Assembly: GCA_035529695.1 (NCBI GenBank)
Contig: DATKWD010000002.1
Span: 62,001-126,000, forward strand
DNA: 64,000 bases
Direction of reading: 5' to 3'
Origin: DATKWD01 sp035529695
GTDB taxonomy: Bacteria; Actinomycetota; Acidimicrobiia; Acidimicrobiales; Salinilacustritrichaceae
The translations under genes and the position numbers were made by a program. Under the pieces are notes generated by a model. The model had not been told where the DNA came from. It made no database searches and saw nothing but the letters and a program-made list of their open reading frames with translations. Positions 22,154 to 30,300 of the stretch are shown here, piece by piece. How positions within the stretch are numbered: the first letter of the stretch is position 1; each line of letters begins with the position of its first letter.

Positions 22154-23140
22154 TCAGCCGACGAGGCCGAGCTTCTTGCGGCAGTCCGGGCCGAGGCCCA
22201 GCTCCCTCGACTTCTCATCGGTGAGCGTCCGGTTGCAGTGGCCGCAGCGGCCGATCTCCCGACCGTAGAGCGCCATCGCCTCGTCCGCGCCAGCCTCGGC
22301 GATGCGCTCGAGGATCCCGGGGATGTGGCTCCACTCGACCCGAGCCTCGGGCTTCCCGCCGACGATCATCTTCACGAACACCCGCCCGGCCCACCGGCCC
22401 TCCTCGGGGCGGTCGACCCGGTAGAAGACGAGGTCGTTGTGGCCCGAGCTCGGCAGGGCGTAGTGGCCCTCCGGTACCGCCTCAGCGGTCGGCAGGTCCC
22501 CTCCACGGGGCGCAGCGCCCTCGGGGGCCGTGGGGGCCTCTGAGGCCCGCTCCACCCGGTACAGGTCGGTGCCAGCGAACCCGACGACCACCGCCTCGGC
22601 GGTCGAGCCGTCCTTCTTGGCGATCGTGATCGTGTCGCCCCGCTCAGCCTTCGGGCCGGTGACGACCCACTCGTCGCCGTTCTTCGTCCACCGGTACCCC
22701 TCGGGGGCGCTCCGGTCAGGCAGGTAGGTGTGGGCCTTCACCTTCTCGCCGAGCTTCACCTCCGACGTCTTGCCGCTCTTCGCGGTCACGCTCACGGTGT
22801 CGCCCGTGCTGCGGCCCTTGGCGACCACCGCGAAGTCGTCGCCGACCTTCGTCCAGCGGGGGGCCTCGAGGCCGAGCTGGCCTTGGCCGGTGCCGTCGCC
22901 CTGCTCGGGCGGGTCGATCGAGTCGCCGCCGACCCGGTCGTAGATCCGGTCGCGGCGCGTCACGTCGATGCAGGAGCAGAGCCAGCCGCCAGCGTCGGCC
23001 CACACCCGGTCCCACCGGTTCCCGTCGGTCGGGATGTTCTTGCAACCGGGGAGGTGCGTGGTGAGTCCCCACGCCTCGCCGTCGGTCTCGATGATCGGCG
23101 CGTCGGCCGTCAGGTCGTCTGCGTGGGCGATGCTCGCCAT
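22154..23140 (-). CDS. DUF6011-type C-terminal zinc protein, 328 residues
   Basis: MASIAHADDLTADAPIIETD. Residues ~20-60 contain a Cys pair (GCKNIP, LCSC), the middle has two similar beta-barrel-like repeats (RWTKVGDDFAVVAKGRSTGD and RWTKNGDEWVVTGPKAERGD), and the end CGHCNRTLTDEKSRELGLGP with C matches DUF6011, a small zinc module frequent in actinophages. The two 40-residue repeats suggest internal duplication. Biochemical role is unknown. Confidence 0.75.
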   Translation of the reverse strand: MASIAHADDLTADAPIIETDGEAWGLTTHLPGCKNIPTDGNRWDRVWADAGGWLCSCIDVTRRDRIYDRVGGDSIDPPEQGDGTGQGQLGLEAPRWTKVGDDFAVVAKGRSTGDTVSVTAKSGKTSEVKLGEKVKAHTYLPDRSAPEGYRWTKNGDEWVVTGPKAERGDTITIAKKDGSTAEAVVVGFAGTDLYRVERASEAPTAPEGAAPRGGDLPTAEAVPEGHYALPSSGHNDLVFYRVDRPEEGRWAGRVFVKMIVGGKPEARVEWSHIPGILERIAEAGADEAMALYGREIGRCGHCNRTLTDEKSRELGLGPDCRKKLGLVG

Positions 23141-23141
23141 C

Positions 23142-23360
23142 TCAGCTCACCCGCCCTTCCAGCTCGCGTTCGGCGCGGCCCTCGGCTTCCATCTCGGCGA
23201 GGAAGGCCGGCGAGTACCCGGCGGTCCGACGCTGGTGAGCGTCGAAGCCTCGGGCGTGCTCATCGCAACAGGCGAAGGTCGTGCCGTCGTCGCGGGTGCG
23301 GTCGGTGGTGGCGTCGTCTTCGCAGCGCCAGCCTTGGCAGGGGGTTCCGTGATTCATCAT
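23142..23360 (-). CDS. 72-residue zinc-type protein, leaderless MMN start
   Basis: MMNHGTPCQGWRCEDDATTD with CCDEH later: CxxxxC ... CC..H is a probable metal site. The tail is helical and charged. ATGATGAAT begins 7 nt after -10 TACGGT. Confidence 0.65.
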   Translation of the reverse strand: MMNHGTPCQGWRCEDDATTDRTRDDGTTFACCDEHARGFDAHQRRTAGYSPAFLAEMEAEGRAERELEGRVS

Positions 23361-23366
23361 GCGGAC

Positions 23367-23400
23367 ACCGTACCTTCCGTCCGTAGCCGAAGCAACTACA
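23367..23400 (-). promoter_or_regulatory. Class I promoter with weakened palindrome
   Basis: -35 TTGCTT (complement of 23390-23395), a 17-bp spacer and -10 TACGGT (complement of 23367-23372). The arms GTAG/CTAC at 23383-23386 and 23396-23399 are shorter than in other copies. No TGACCAGCG element is adjacent. Confidence 0.65.
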
Positions 23401-23410
23401 GCGGGGGCGG

Positions 23411-23599
23411 TCATCGGCCGTCCTCGAATCGGGCGCAGCAGTCGTCGCTGCAGGTCCACGCCACGATCTCGGTGCCGAACGGCCCGTCGTAGTGGGCGGC
23501 GGTGGCGTCGCATAGCGTGGCGTCGATGTCGGCGTCGCATCCGGCGCAGCGGTCGCGGTGACGCGACCAGCGGCCCTTGGCGCTCTTGGTGGCGGCCAT
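23411..23599 (-). CDS. FCS/MYM-like zinc-finger protein, 62 residues
   Basis: MAATKSAKGRWSRHRDRCAG. CAGCDADIDATLCDA followed by WTCSDDCCARFE matches the treble-clef arrangement of FCS/MYM-type fingers. Possible DNA or protein binder. The start touches the stop of the upstream gene. Confidence 0.65.
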   Translation of the reverse strand: MAATKSAKGRWSRHRDRCAGCDADIDATLCDATAAHYDGPFGTEIVAWTCSDDCCARFEDGR

Positions 23600-23811
23600 C
23601 ACTCGGCCCCGCCGTCGATCGACTCGGCGAGCGTGGCGACGAACCATCCGGCGTCGTGGTCGGAGGCGACGCCCTCGGCGAAGGTCTTGCCGTCGAGGGT
23701 GATGCGCCAGACCTCGTGGCCTTCGGCGTCGCGGTACAGGTCGGCGTCGATCCGCCCGTCGGAGGCGTCGATCACGTCGTGCATGCTCGGGGTTGCGGTG
23801 AGGTTCATCAT
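23599..23811 (-). CDS. 70-residue protein, leaderless MMN start
   Basis: MMNLTATPSMHDVIDASDGR. Beta-rich core GHEVWRITLDGKTFAEGVAS, then a helix. The WRITLDGKTFAEG segment resembles that of other operon-start genes in the window. ATG 23811 is 7 nt downstream of -10 TAGGGT. Confidence 0.7.
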   Translation of the reverse strand: MMNLTATPSMHDVIDASDGRIDADLYRDAEGHEVWRITLDGKTFAEGVASDHDAGWFVATLAESIDGGAE

Positions 23812-23817
23812 GGGACG

Positions 23818-23851
23818 ACCCTACCTCCGATGTGTAGCCGAAGCAACTACA
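23818..23851 (-). promoter_or_regulatory. Class I palindromic promoter
   Basis: TGTAG/CTACA arms at 23833-23851, -35 TTGCTT (complement of 23841-23846), a 17-bp spacer and -10 TAGGGT (complement of 23818-23823). It overlaps the 3' end of the C5-methyltransferase gene. Confidence 0.7.
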
Positions 23852-25493
23852 GATCGAACAGGCTGGATTGCTCGCCCGGACCGCCGTCGGTGGCGGGGTC
23901 CAGCTTGAGCCGAGGGGTGATCGGCTCGGCGAAGGTCTGCAACCCGAGGAGCGGCTCGAGGACCGCCCGAGCCAACCCCGGCGGGACCGCGTTCCCGATC
24001 TGTTCGAACTGCCTCGACCACGTCCCCTGCACCGGGTAGTCGCGCCGGAAGCTCTGAAGGGCCAGCGCCTGCCACGGCTGGATCCGCATCGCGCCCTCCG
24101 ACCGGCCAGGGAAGTCCGGACGTCGCCCGTCGTTCGCGTGGTGGCCGCCGGGCCGGAACACCCTCGGGTCGCACGCCAACGTCGTCGCCGGCCGCTCCTC
24201 GGCCCACTCGCCGCCCTCCGGGGTGTCGGTCGCCTCGGTCGCGTCGATCGTCTCGAGCCGCTCCCGGTCGGCGCGCGGGTCGACGTTCTTCGGGTGCTCC
24301 TCGCCGGCCGGCTGGAACACCATGTCGTCGGCGGCGTGACCGAAAGCGATCGTCGGCGCGGGCTGGTCGCCGGTCCGCACCGCGGCGTTCGCTTGGCGGT
24401 CGGAGCGAAGCTGCCACTGCGACCCGGAGAGCGCGGTGAACGTCGGAGCGGGCTGCTCGGTCGGGTCGATCGTCTGAGCGTCCTCCCGGGTCCCGCCCGG
24501 CTTCCAGTCGCGCCCGGTGTTCAGCATCGCCCCCTCGCCCGGGTCGTCCTCGGCGAGCTCGCCGTCGTCGGGCGGGTACACCTGCCACGACCGGGCCTTC
24601 TCGGTGAGAGCGAACGCCGGCTCATCGATCCCGCGCAGGTCGCGCTCGCGGTACTCGCCGCCGTCGTCGCGGTCGTTCAGCCTCGGGAACCCGACCCTCG
24701 AGCCGGGCTCCGGTTCCCAATCGCCGGCCTCCTGCGCGTCGGCGTACACCTGCCGCGACCCGGAGCCGCCGTCGAGCGGATCCGCCGGGCCGTTGTGGTG
24801 GCGCGACATCACCGAAGTCGACGGCCTGGTCGTGAGGCCCCAGCCGAGCGCTTCGGCCATCGTCACCCACCGAGCTCGGGACCCGGCCCCCTTCTTCGAA
24901 TGGGTCGGCTCCGGGGCCAGCCAGTCCTTCGGGCCGCGCTTCGCCATGAGGATCGCCCGCTCACGGGTCTGCGGGACCCCGTAGTCGGCGGCGTTGAGCA
25001 CCCCGGTCCACACCGAGTACCCCCAGCCGGCGAGCACGTTCGCCATCGCCTTCCACAGCGGGAGGACCCTCGGGACCTGCTCGCAGGCGATCCACTCGGG
25101 CTGCATCAGCCAGGCCCACCGGAGCGGTTCGAGGACCAGCTTCGACCGGTCGTCGGTCCAGTCGCCCTCGGGATCGACCCACCCGTCGGTGCACGCGGCG
25201 ATCGCCCGGCGCAGGTCGCCGATGTCATCGAGGCCCTTCTTGTGGCCGGCCATCGAGAACCCTTGGCATGGCGGCGACCCGATGAGCCCCTCGATCGGGC
25301 CGAGGGCGTCGGCCAGGGCACGGATCTGGTCGTCGGTCACCGCGGCGATGTCGGTGTGCCACGTCCGGTGCCCGGCGGCGTACCGGGTGGCGGCGGCGTT
25401 GTCGTCCCACTCGAGGCCGAGGACGTCGGTGCGGCCCAGCTCGAGGAGGCCCTCATCCCATCCCCCCGGTCCTGCGAACAGGTCGATGATCAC
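23847..25493 (-). CDS. DNA (cytosine-5) methyltransferase
   Basis: 548 residues from GTG 25493 (GTGA overlap). Motif I DLFAGPGG (residues 4-11), motif IV SPPCQGFS with the catalytic Cys (~76), motif VI-like ACEQVPRV, motif VIII QTRERAILMA and motif X GNAVPPGLARAVLEPLL are all present. The target-recognition region between VIII and X is very large (~300 residues, Pro/Asp/Glu-rich), so it has room for more than one recognition module. It probably protects phage DNA from restriction. No restriction partner is nearby. Confidence 0.95.
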   Translation of the reverse strand: MIIDLFAGPGGWDEGLLELGRTDVLGLEWDDNAAATRYAAGHRTWHTDIAAVTDDQIRALADALGPIEGLIGSPPCQGFSMAGHKKGLDDIGDLRRAIAACTDGWVDPEGDWTDDRSKLVLEPLRWAWLMQPEWIACEQVPRVLPLWKAMANVLAGWGYSVWTGVLNAADYGVPQTRERAILMAKRGPKDWLAPEPTHSKKGAGSRARWVTMAEALGWGLTTRPSTSVMSRHHNGPADPLDGGSGSRQVYADAQEAGDWEPEPGSRVGFPRLNDRDDGGEYRERDLRGIDEPAFALTEKARSWQVYPPDDGELAEDDPGEGAMLNTGRDWKPGGTREDAQTIDPTEQPAPTFTALSGSQWQLRSDRQANAAVRTGDQPAPTIAFGHAADDMVFQPAGEEHPKNVDPRADRERLETIDATEATDTPEGGEWAEERPATTLACDPRVFRPGGHHANDGRRPDFPGRSEGAMRIQPWQALALQSFRRDYPVQGTWSRQFEQIGNAVPPGLARAVLEPLLGLQTFAEPITPRLKLDPATDGGPGEQSSLFDL

Positions 25494-26438
25494 GGGGCCA
25501 GGATAGGGAGCTCATCCCATGTGCGCCCGTCCAGCTCGCGGCCGGCTTCCTTCTTCCCGACCCGGATCACGCCGAGAGGGGAGTACTCGTCGGCCTCGTC
25601 GCCGTCGATCGGTCTCCACTCGCCCCACTGCTTGAACAGGAACGGCACCGACCACTGGACGCAGGCGTCACGGATCCGGCGCGGCCAGTCGGGGTTCATC
25701 GGCCGCGCTGAGGTGCCCGACTCGCCGCCAGCGATGACCCACCCGATCCGGTTGCGCGACCACTCGTACTCCGACTCGGCGCGGGCCTCGTCGGAGATCC
25801 GGCGCAGCCAGGGGCCGAGGTCGACCGCCTCGAGGAGCGGCTCGCAGGACAAGAACCTCACCGGGGCGGGCACCTCGAGCAGCGCCGGGATCCGGGTGTC
25901 GGCGCACTCCTGGTTCTCGACGGTCGTCCCAACCCACGCGTTCGACGGCCACCCGAGCTCGGGCCGATGGTCGTCGCAGGTCATCCCGAGCGGAAGCGAG
26001 AACGACGCCCGGCAGGTCGGGCAGGCGTAGTTGATCCACCGGTCGGGGACCATCCCCAGCACGTTCTCGGGGCGCTTGGTGAGCAGCAGCCAGTCGAGGT
26101 TCGGGGTCTCGGCGATCAGCTCCCACAGCCGTTCCCGATGCTCGGCGAGCTCGGGCCGGTCTTCGAACACGTCGGCCATCGACGCGCAGAACACCCGCTG
26201 GCGCACCCCGGCCTTCGCCGCGGCCCGATCCCACCGCCGAGGGTCGTTCCAGTGCTTGTCGCCGAAGAACTTCCGGTCGGCGTTCTTCCCCCACTCGGTC
26301 CCGAACCGGTGCGCGAGCGTTTCGGCGTAGCAGTGCTGGCACGCCGGCGAGACCCGAGTGCAGCCCCACCACGGGTTGAAATGTGTGGTCAGCCCACTCA
26401 ATTGCTGTGTTCTCTCCCACGGTTTCCCTCACCTCCAT
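25490..26438 (-). pseudogene. DUF5131 (Gp37/Gp68) radical-SAM-like gene with apparent frameshift
   Basis: About 315 residues if the frames are joined. MEVRETVGENTAIEWADHTF is encoded from ATG 26438, and the family-typical continuation NPWWGCTRVSPACQHCYAE lies one frame over. The switch is at the AAA (TTT on the gene strand) at 26379-26381, where one extra T breaks the frame. The rest is intact to the stop: CxxxCxxC cluster, CASMADVFED, LLLTKRPEN, CEPLLEAVDLGPW, WVIAGGESG. A TTG at 26401 could instead start a shorter intact protein. An assembly error, a real mutation or frameshifting cannot be separated here. Confidence 0.75.
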
Positions 26439-26964
26439 CTGCGGGGCTAGGCGCGAACCTTCCCCGCTCGTCGCGGCGTCGCTCGCGCGGCTGCCGTGCC
26501 CGTTCTCGGGCGTGATGACACTTCGTGCAGACAGCCTCTACGGCTTCGTGGTGCTCTGGCGCGTAGCCGAGGAAGTGGTCGTATTCGTGGCGTCGGTCGG
26601 ACCCTCGGTGGTCGCAGTCGCAGCACGCCACCTCGTCAGGATTGGGCAGGACCCCGACGTTGACGAGGTGGTTGACGCGGCCTCGTGCCTGCAGCCGGTC
26701 GTCATCTCGGGCGGTGACATAGCGGCGGCCAGGAGCGGGCGGGTCGCGCCGTTCGTACCGGTCCTTGGCGCGCTGGCGTCGGCACGGCCGGCACAATGCC
26801 GCGAGGCCGTCGGATCGGTTGCGGTCGCTGCCGAAGGCCGAGCGTGGTTGCCAGCCGCATCCCCCGCACCACTTCTCGCCGAGCTCGAGGTGGGATGCGT
26901 ACTCCTCGTGGGAACATCCGATCCGGGCGGCGGCGGTCTTCGTTGCGCCATCAGGTGATCCCAT
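26398..26964 (-). CDS. HNH-type zinc endonuclease-like protein
   Basis: 188 residues starting MGSPDGATKTAAARIGCSHE, leaderless (ATG 7 nt after TACGGT). CGGCGWQPRSAFGSDRNRSD has a zinc knuckle with CRPC, and the C-terminal part has CCDCDHRGSDRRHEYDHFLG followed by VCTKCHHARER: His-Asp-His with flanking CxxC pairs, as in zinc-HNH proteins. The C-terminus is basic. Probably a homing or packaging-type nuclease, or an inactive relative. Coupled to the DUF5131 gene. Confidence 0.75.
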   Translation of the reverse strand: MGSPDGATKTAAARIGCSHEEYASHLELGEKWCGGCGWQPRSAFGSDRNRSDGLAALCRPCRRQRAKDRYERRDPPAPGRRYVTARDDDRLQARGRVNHLVNVGVLPNPDEVACCDCDHRGSDRRHEYDHFLGYAPEHHEAVEAVCTKCHHARERARQPRERRRDERGRFAPSPADGGEGNRGREHSN

Positions 26965-27178
26965 GCGGGGACCGTACCTCTGTTTGTCCACTCGATCGTT
27001 CCTTGAGGCAGTCGGGGCAGAGGTCGTCCAGCCCTGGCTTCGGTCGTCGCCATCCGGCCTCGAGGGCGAGGTCGCGGGCGGGGATGCAGCCAAGCGGCGA
27101 TGACCGGCCGAAGCGTCGCCCGCACCCGTCGCACTGCGTTTCCCAGCGGCGCATGCCGCTCACCGCCCGACAGCTCAC
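26951..27178 (-). CDS. Zinc-ribbon protein, 75 residues
   Basis: GTG start at a GTGA overlap: MSCRAVSGMRRWETQCDGCG. CDGCGRRFG and a later CPDCLKER form a two-knuckle ribbon. The C-terminus overlaps the HNH gene start. Function is unknown. Confidence 0.65.
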   Translation of the reverse strand: MSCRAVSGMRRWETQCDGCGRRFGRSSPLGCIPARDLALEAGWRRPKPGLDDLCPDCLKERSSGQTEVRSPHGIT

Positions 27179-27402
27179 GGCATCTGCGTGGTCGGGTCCG
27201 TCGCCTTCAGCCGGGTCCGTTCCTGCTCGGCGGCTCGGCCGGCGTACTCGGCGACGTGGGCGAGGGCGGTGTCGTCGTCGTCGGCGTGGAGCATGAACTC
27301 CTGCCGCATGATGCGGCGACCGGCGACGGGGCGACCGTCGGGTGAGCGGGCCACGGTGGTGACGTTGACCTCGATGCGGTACCGGGTGGATTCATCAGCC
27401 AT
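27175..27402 (-). CDS. 75-residue hypothetical protein
   Basis: MADESTRYRIEVNVTTVARS. Two beta strands, a turn (RPVAGRRIMRQEFMLHADDD) and a C-terminal helix: possibly a small dsRBD-like or ferredoxin-like fold. Leaderless: ATG 27402 is 7 nt after -10 TACGGT. It starts the cluster running to 23847. Confidence 0.7.
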   Translation of the reverse strand: MADESTRYRIEVNVTTVARSPDGRPVAGRRIMRQEFMLHADDDDTALAHVAEYAGRAAEQERTRLKATDPTTQMP

Positions 27403-27409
27403 GCCGGGG

Positions 27410-27429
27410 ACCGTAGCCTGCGAGGCTAC
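27410..27429 (-). promoter_or_regulatory. Class II palindromic promoter
   Basis: GTAGC (27413-27417) and GCTAC (27425-27429) flank CTGCGAG. On the minus strand -10 TACGGT is the complement of 27410-27415. Leaderless start. Confidence 0.6.
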
Positions 27430-27448
27430 GCGCATCCAGCATCGGGCC

Positions 27449-27488
27449 AGAACGACGAAAGGCCCCCGAGGCCCGAAGGCCCCGAGGG
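27449..27488 (-). terminator. Intrinsic terminator of large RNA B
   Basis: An 11-bp stem (27463-27473 with 27478-27488) closes a TTCG tetraloop on the minus strand and is followed by CCTTTCGTCGTTCT. Its form matches the terminator of RNA A. It sits just upstream of the promoter of the next minus-strand gene. Confidence 0.75.
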
Positions 27489-29317
27489 CGGTCCGTGATG
27501 GCGAGGCGGTCACGCCGACCGAGATGCGACGCCGGGGGCAACCCAGCTTTGCGAACCCGATCCGGTTGTTCCTCACGTCCGGTGCTCCGCTCGACGCCAG
27601 TTGATCAGGCTGGCGGCGTCGGGCCGCGTGAGTCCCCTGGTGGTTTGTCCGGCACCTCGGCCGGCGTCACCGCCTCGCAGGTTGTGCTCACTCCCCGGCC
27701 CCGTCGGCCGCGGTTCGTAGTCGGTCCCAGCCTTGCGGCGTGCCGACCCGGCCCTTGGTCCTGTCGGGCGTGGTAGTGAGCTGAGTGCCACCGGGGGGAG
27801 TTGAACCCCTGCCCGCCCCTCTCGGGGCGTCCCGGCCTCGGGGGCCGATCCGCTTCCGGCTGCCGTGCCGTGGCGTGAGTGAGTGGTTGCAGCCCATCAT
27901 CCGCCGGGGCCGAGCGGTCGCGCTTGGCGACTTCATTCCCGGGTTCGGGCTTCGCTGCTCCGCCACTCGGCGGCGTGGTTCTCGTATCACCTTCTCTCGC
28001 TCGTTGGTCGGTTTCGATTCTGGCGGCGCTGCTCGGCTCGAGGCCTGCTGCTGCTCGTTGCGAAGTCTGCTCCGGGGTTTATCTGAGGAGTCGGAGCGGC
28101 CCCCTCCCGGTCGCGATGCCGGGCCCGTTTGTTGTCGTTTGCCAGAAGGGGGCGGGTCTCCCCCCGACCGCTTCGCCGTATCCGGCTCGTCGGTGCTAGT
28201 CCGTGGCGGCGCTGCCTTGCCCCCGAGGGGGCCGGCGCTGCTCGCCTTGCGATTGCCCAGGGTTCCTCGTGGCAGCGAGGCCGACCGAGGAGCTCCTCGA
28301 TCGGGCCAGCGGTTATCTCAGTTTCCCCGGTCGCTTGGTCTGCGATCCGGCACCCTCTCGGGTGGCTGGTCCCTACCTCATGGCCGCCCGTTGTGGGCGG
28401 CGCGTCATTGAGTGGTTCAAGTGATCCGACCCCGTGGCCGCTGCTTCCAGCCGAGGCTGGGTATGCGGTTCGATCGTCGGGCTTGGCCGAGCTGGCTGCC
28501 ACCAGCTCGACGCCTCCGTTTTACCCGCCGGTTACCCGGTTAGTGGGAGCCCCCGGTACTACTGACCGTTCCCGTGGGCTAGAGGTCCATCGCCGTCTGT
28601 TGCGCCTCGGCGAGTCGTTCGACTGGCCGAGGTTGTTGCGAGCTTGCCGGGGTTCGGTGGCTTGCGCCACCCGGTCCCGGCGACCGGTTCGGAGCGTCGT
28701 CGGCGTTGGCCTCTGCTCCTGTTCGGCAGCCTCGTTGTGAGTGTTCGCCCGAGGGGGTTTCCCTCAACCGGCGCAACGCTCCGGGGCTGCCTATGTCGGT
28801 TCCAGCTCACCGCGCTCCTCCCGCTATCCCGGCGCTGACGCTTCAAAGCTTTCATGCTTTCCGGGCTCGGGCGCTTCGGTGAGCTGTCCCGTAATCCTTC
28901 ACCCCGAGGCTGCGTTGAGCCGTTCGGATCCCGCTCCGATTCGCCGAGGCTTACGCCTCGAGGTGGCTGATCGACGCTCAAGCGGGCCTCCCGCCGGTTG
29001 GCGGTGCTCGTTCTCGTTGGTTGCTCGGGTGCGCTGTGGGGGTGACTTGGCCTGCTGGCCTGACGCCACCCGCTCCGCTTTGCCTCACTCGCCCTGCCGG
29101 GCTCGTCCGTTAGTCGCTCCGGCGGGAGGCCCGCTTGAGCGTCGATCGTTGCTTTGTTCGCCGTGTCCGGCTGCGGTTGCTCCGCTGCCCGAGGCTTGCC
29201 CTCGTAGTCTCACCAGTTGGTCCGGTGCCGACCTTGCGCCGCTCGAGCCCTTATGGCTTCGGCCTCTCGGCCTGGCGACTCGCCCCGGGTCTTGTGGGGG
29301 CTTCCCGTCTTGCTTAC
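27489..29317 (-). ncRNA. Large noncoding RNA B (about 1.87 kb)
   Basis: A promoter at 29324-29358 and a terminator at 27449-27488 bound a stretch with no credible reading frame. The RNA begins GTCCTCGT and, within 50 nt, shows GACGGGAAGCCCCCACA, ACCCGG and GGGGCGAGTCGC. These are shared in order with RNA A, and later GGTGAGAC and GCGAACAA occur in both. Many GC stems with GNRA/UUCG-type loops are visible, plus a T-arm-like GGGG-TTCAACT-CCCC near 27792-27816. It could be a GOLLD-like or new giant phage RNA; no covariance search was possible. Confidence 0.7.
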
Positions 29318-29323
29318 GAGGAC

Positions 29324-29358
29324 AACGTAACTTCCCCGCTGTAGCCGAGTCAACTACA
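29324..29358 (-). promoter_or_regulatory. Class I palindromic promoter of large RNA B
   Basis: Arms TGTAG/CTACA at 29340-29358, -35 TTGACT (complement of 29348-29353), an 18-bp spacer and -10 TACGTT (complement of 29324-29329). No ATG follows at the usual distance. Instead the conserved GTCCTCGT begins immediately. Confidence 0.75.
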
Positions 29359-29361
29359 AAG

Positions 29362-29400
29362 AGGGGTTCCGAGGGAACAACGCCCTGACCAGCATCTATG
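29362..29400 (+). repeat. TGACCAGCG-family element
   Basis: GGGGTTCCGAGGGAACAACG then CCCTGACCAGCATCTATG, core at 29386-29393. It lies between two palindromes (29340-29358 and 29399-29417), which is unusual. Confidence 0.65.
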
Positions 29401-29417
29401 TAGCCGAAGAAGCTACA
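29399..29417. promoter_or_regulatory. Isolated TGTAGC/GCTACA palindrome
   Basis: Perfect 6-bp arms with a 7-nt centre, 24 bp before the stop codon of the nucleotidase gene. No clear -10 points to a gene from either strand, so it is read as an operator-like site rather than a promoter. Confidence 0.5.
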
Positions 29418-29440
29418 GCTCGGCGTGGGATCGCCGAGGA

Positions 29441-30223
29441 TCAGGCGTCGCTGGCGTCCTCGGGATCGCCCTCGGGCCGGCCCGGCCACAGGTCGGCGTA
29501 GGGGTGAGCGTCGCCCACGATCAACGCCTCGCCCTCGCACACGCCCGTCAGCGTGAGATCGACGTGCTCCCACGTCCACCACCCGCCGCACCGGTCGCAG
29601 CCCGCACCAGCGCCGTCAGGGGCCTCTCGCAGGTCATGGCGCAAGGCGTCCAGCAGCGCCACGAACTCGGCGTGGCTGTCGACCCGCAGCCCCGGGTGGT
29701 CGCCGTTGTACGGCTGAGTGAACAGGACCGGCACCGTCTCGCCCATCGCCTCGAGCGCCTCGTAGTTGTCGACCGAGTCCTCGAGGAACACGTCGGTCTC
29801 GACCGCACCCTTGTCGTGGCTCACCGTCACCGAGTCGAACGGGACCCCGAGCTCGCCGAGCCAAGCGAACGTCGACCGCCTGGCCGTCGCCTCCACCGTC
29901 GGGACGTTGCGCGACGTGACGAGGTGCAGCTCGTCGCCCGCCGAGGTGATCGCCAGCATCGCTTCCACCGCGCCCTCGATCGCCGGCGACGGCCCGAAGA
30001 TCACGCCCGCCTCGATCCCGGCGACGAACTCGGCCATCCACTCCTCGGTCGTGAGGCCCCAGTCCTCCCGGTGGAACGACCAGACCGTCGGCTCGCCGAG
30101 CTCGGCCCGGTCATGGCCTCGGGAGACAAGCCAGTCGCGGAACCGGTCCACGAACGGGTAGAGCACCCCGTCTACGTCCATCCCCACCCTGAGCTTGTGA
30201 CGCAGCTCATCCCCACCCGCCAT
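29441..30223 (-). CDS. 5'(3')-deoxyribonucleotidase-like HAD phosphatase
   Basis: 260 residues from ATG 30223, 8 nt after -10 TACGCT (leaderless). HAD motif I is GMDVDGVLYPFVDRF, motif II LVTSRN, motif III/IV SHDKG and FLEDSVDNYEA. It probably dephosphorylates deoxynucleoside monophosphates and adjusts nucleotide pools. A C-terminal extension has CDRCGGWWTWEH (zinc-knuckle-like), not typical of the family. An upstream in-frame start at 30274 is not supported by the promoter. Confidence 0.85.
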   Translation of the reverse strand: MAGGDELRHKLRVGMDVDGVLYPFVDRFRDWLVSRGHDRAELGEPTVWSFHREDWGLTTEEWMAEFVAGIEAGVIFGPSPAIEGAVEAMLAITSAGDELHLVTSRNVPTVEATARRSTFAWLGELGVPFDSVTVSHDKGAVETDVFLEDSVDNYEALEAMGETVPVLFTQPYNGDHPGLRVDSHAEFVALLDALRHDLREAPDGAGAGCDRCGGWWTWEHVDLTLTGVCEGEALIVGDAHPYADLWPGRPEGDPEDASDA

Positions 30224-30300
30224 GCCAACCGAGCGTAGGCGCGCAACGACCCCGGGGTTCCGCGAAGGAACCACCGGGGCCGCCGCAACTGACCGCCAGG

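Noticed and set aside
27781..27830. tmRNA 3' end inside RNA B
   Set aside because: The T loop TTCAACT is tmRNA-like, but no CCA, no pairing 5' acceptor at the right distance and no tag peptide frame were found.
26398..29317. HEARO/OMEGA-type RNA next to the HNH protein
   Set aside because: The HNH gene is small with CxxC knuckles and no RuvC-like part, and it lies downstream of, not joined to, RNA B.
27785..29388. Frames of 200 or so codons inside the large RNA B locus on either strand
   Set aside because: Compositions rich in Arg, Pro and Ser with no motifs, and promoter and terminator architecture fit an RNA better. A short peptide within it cannot be excluded.
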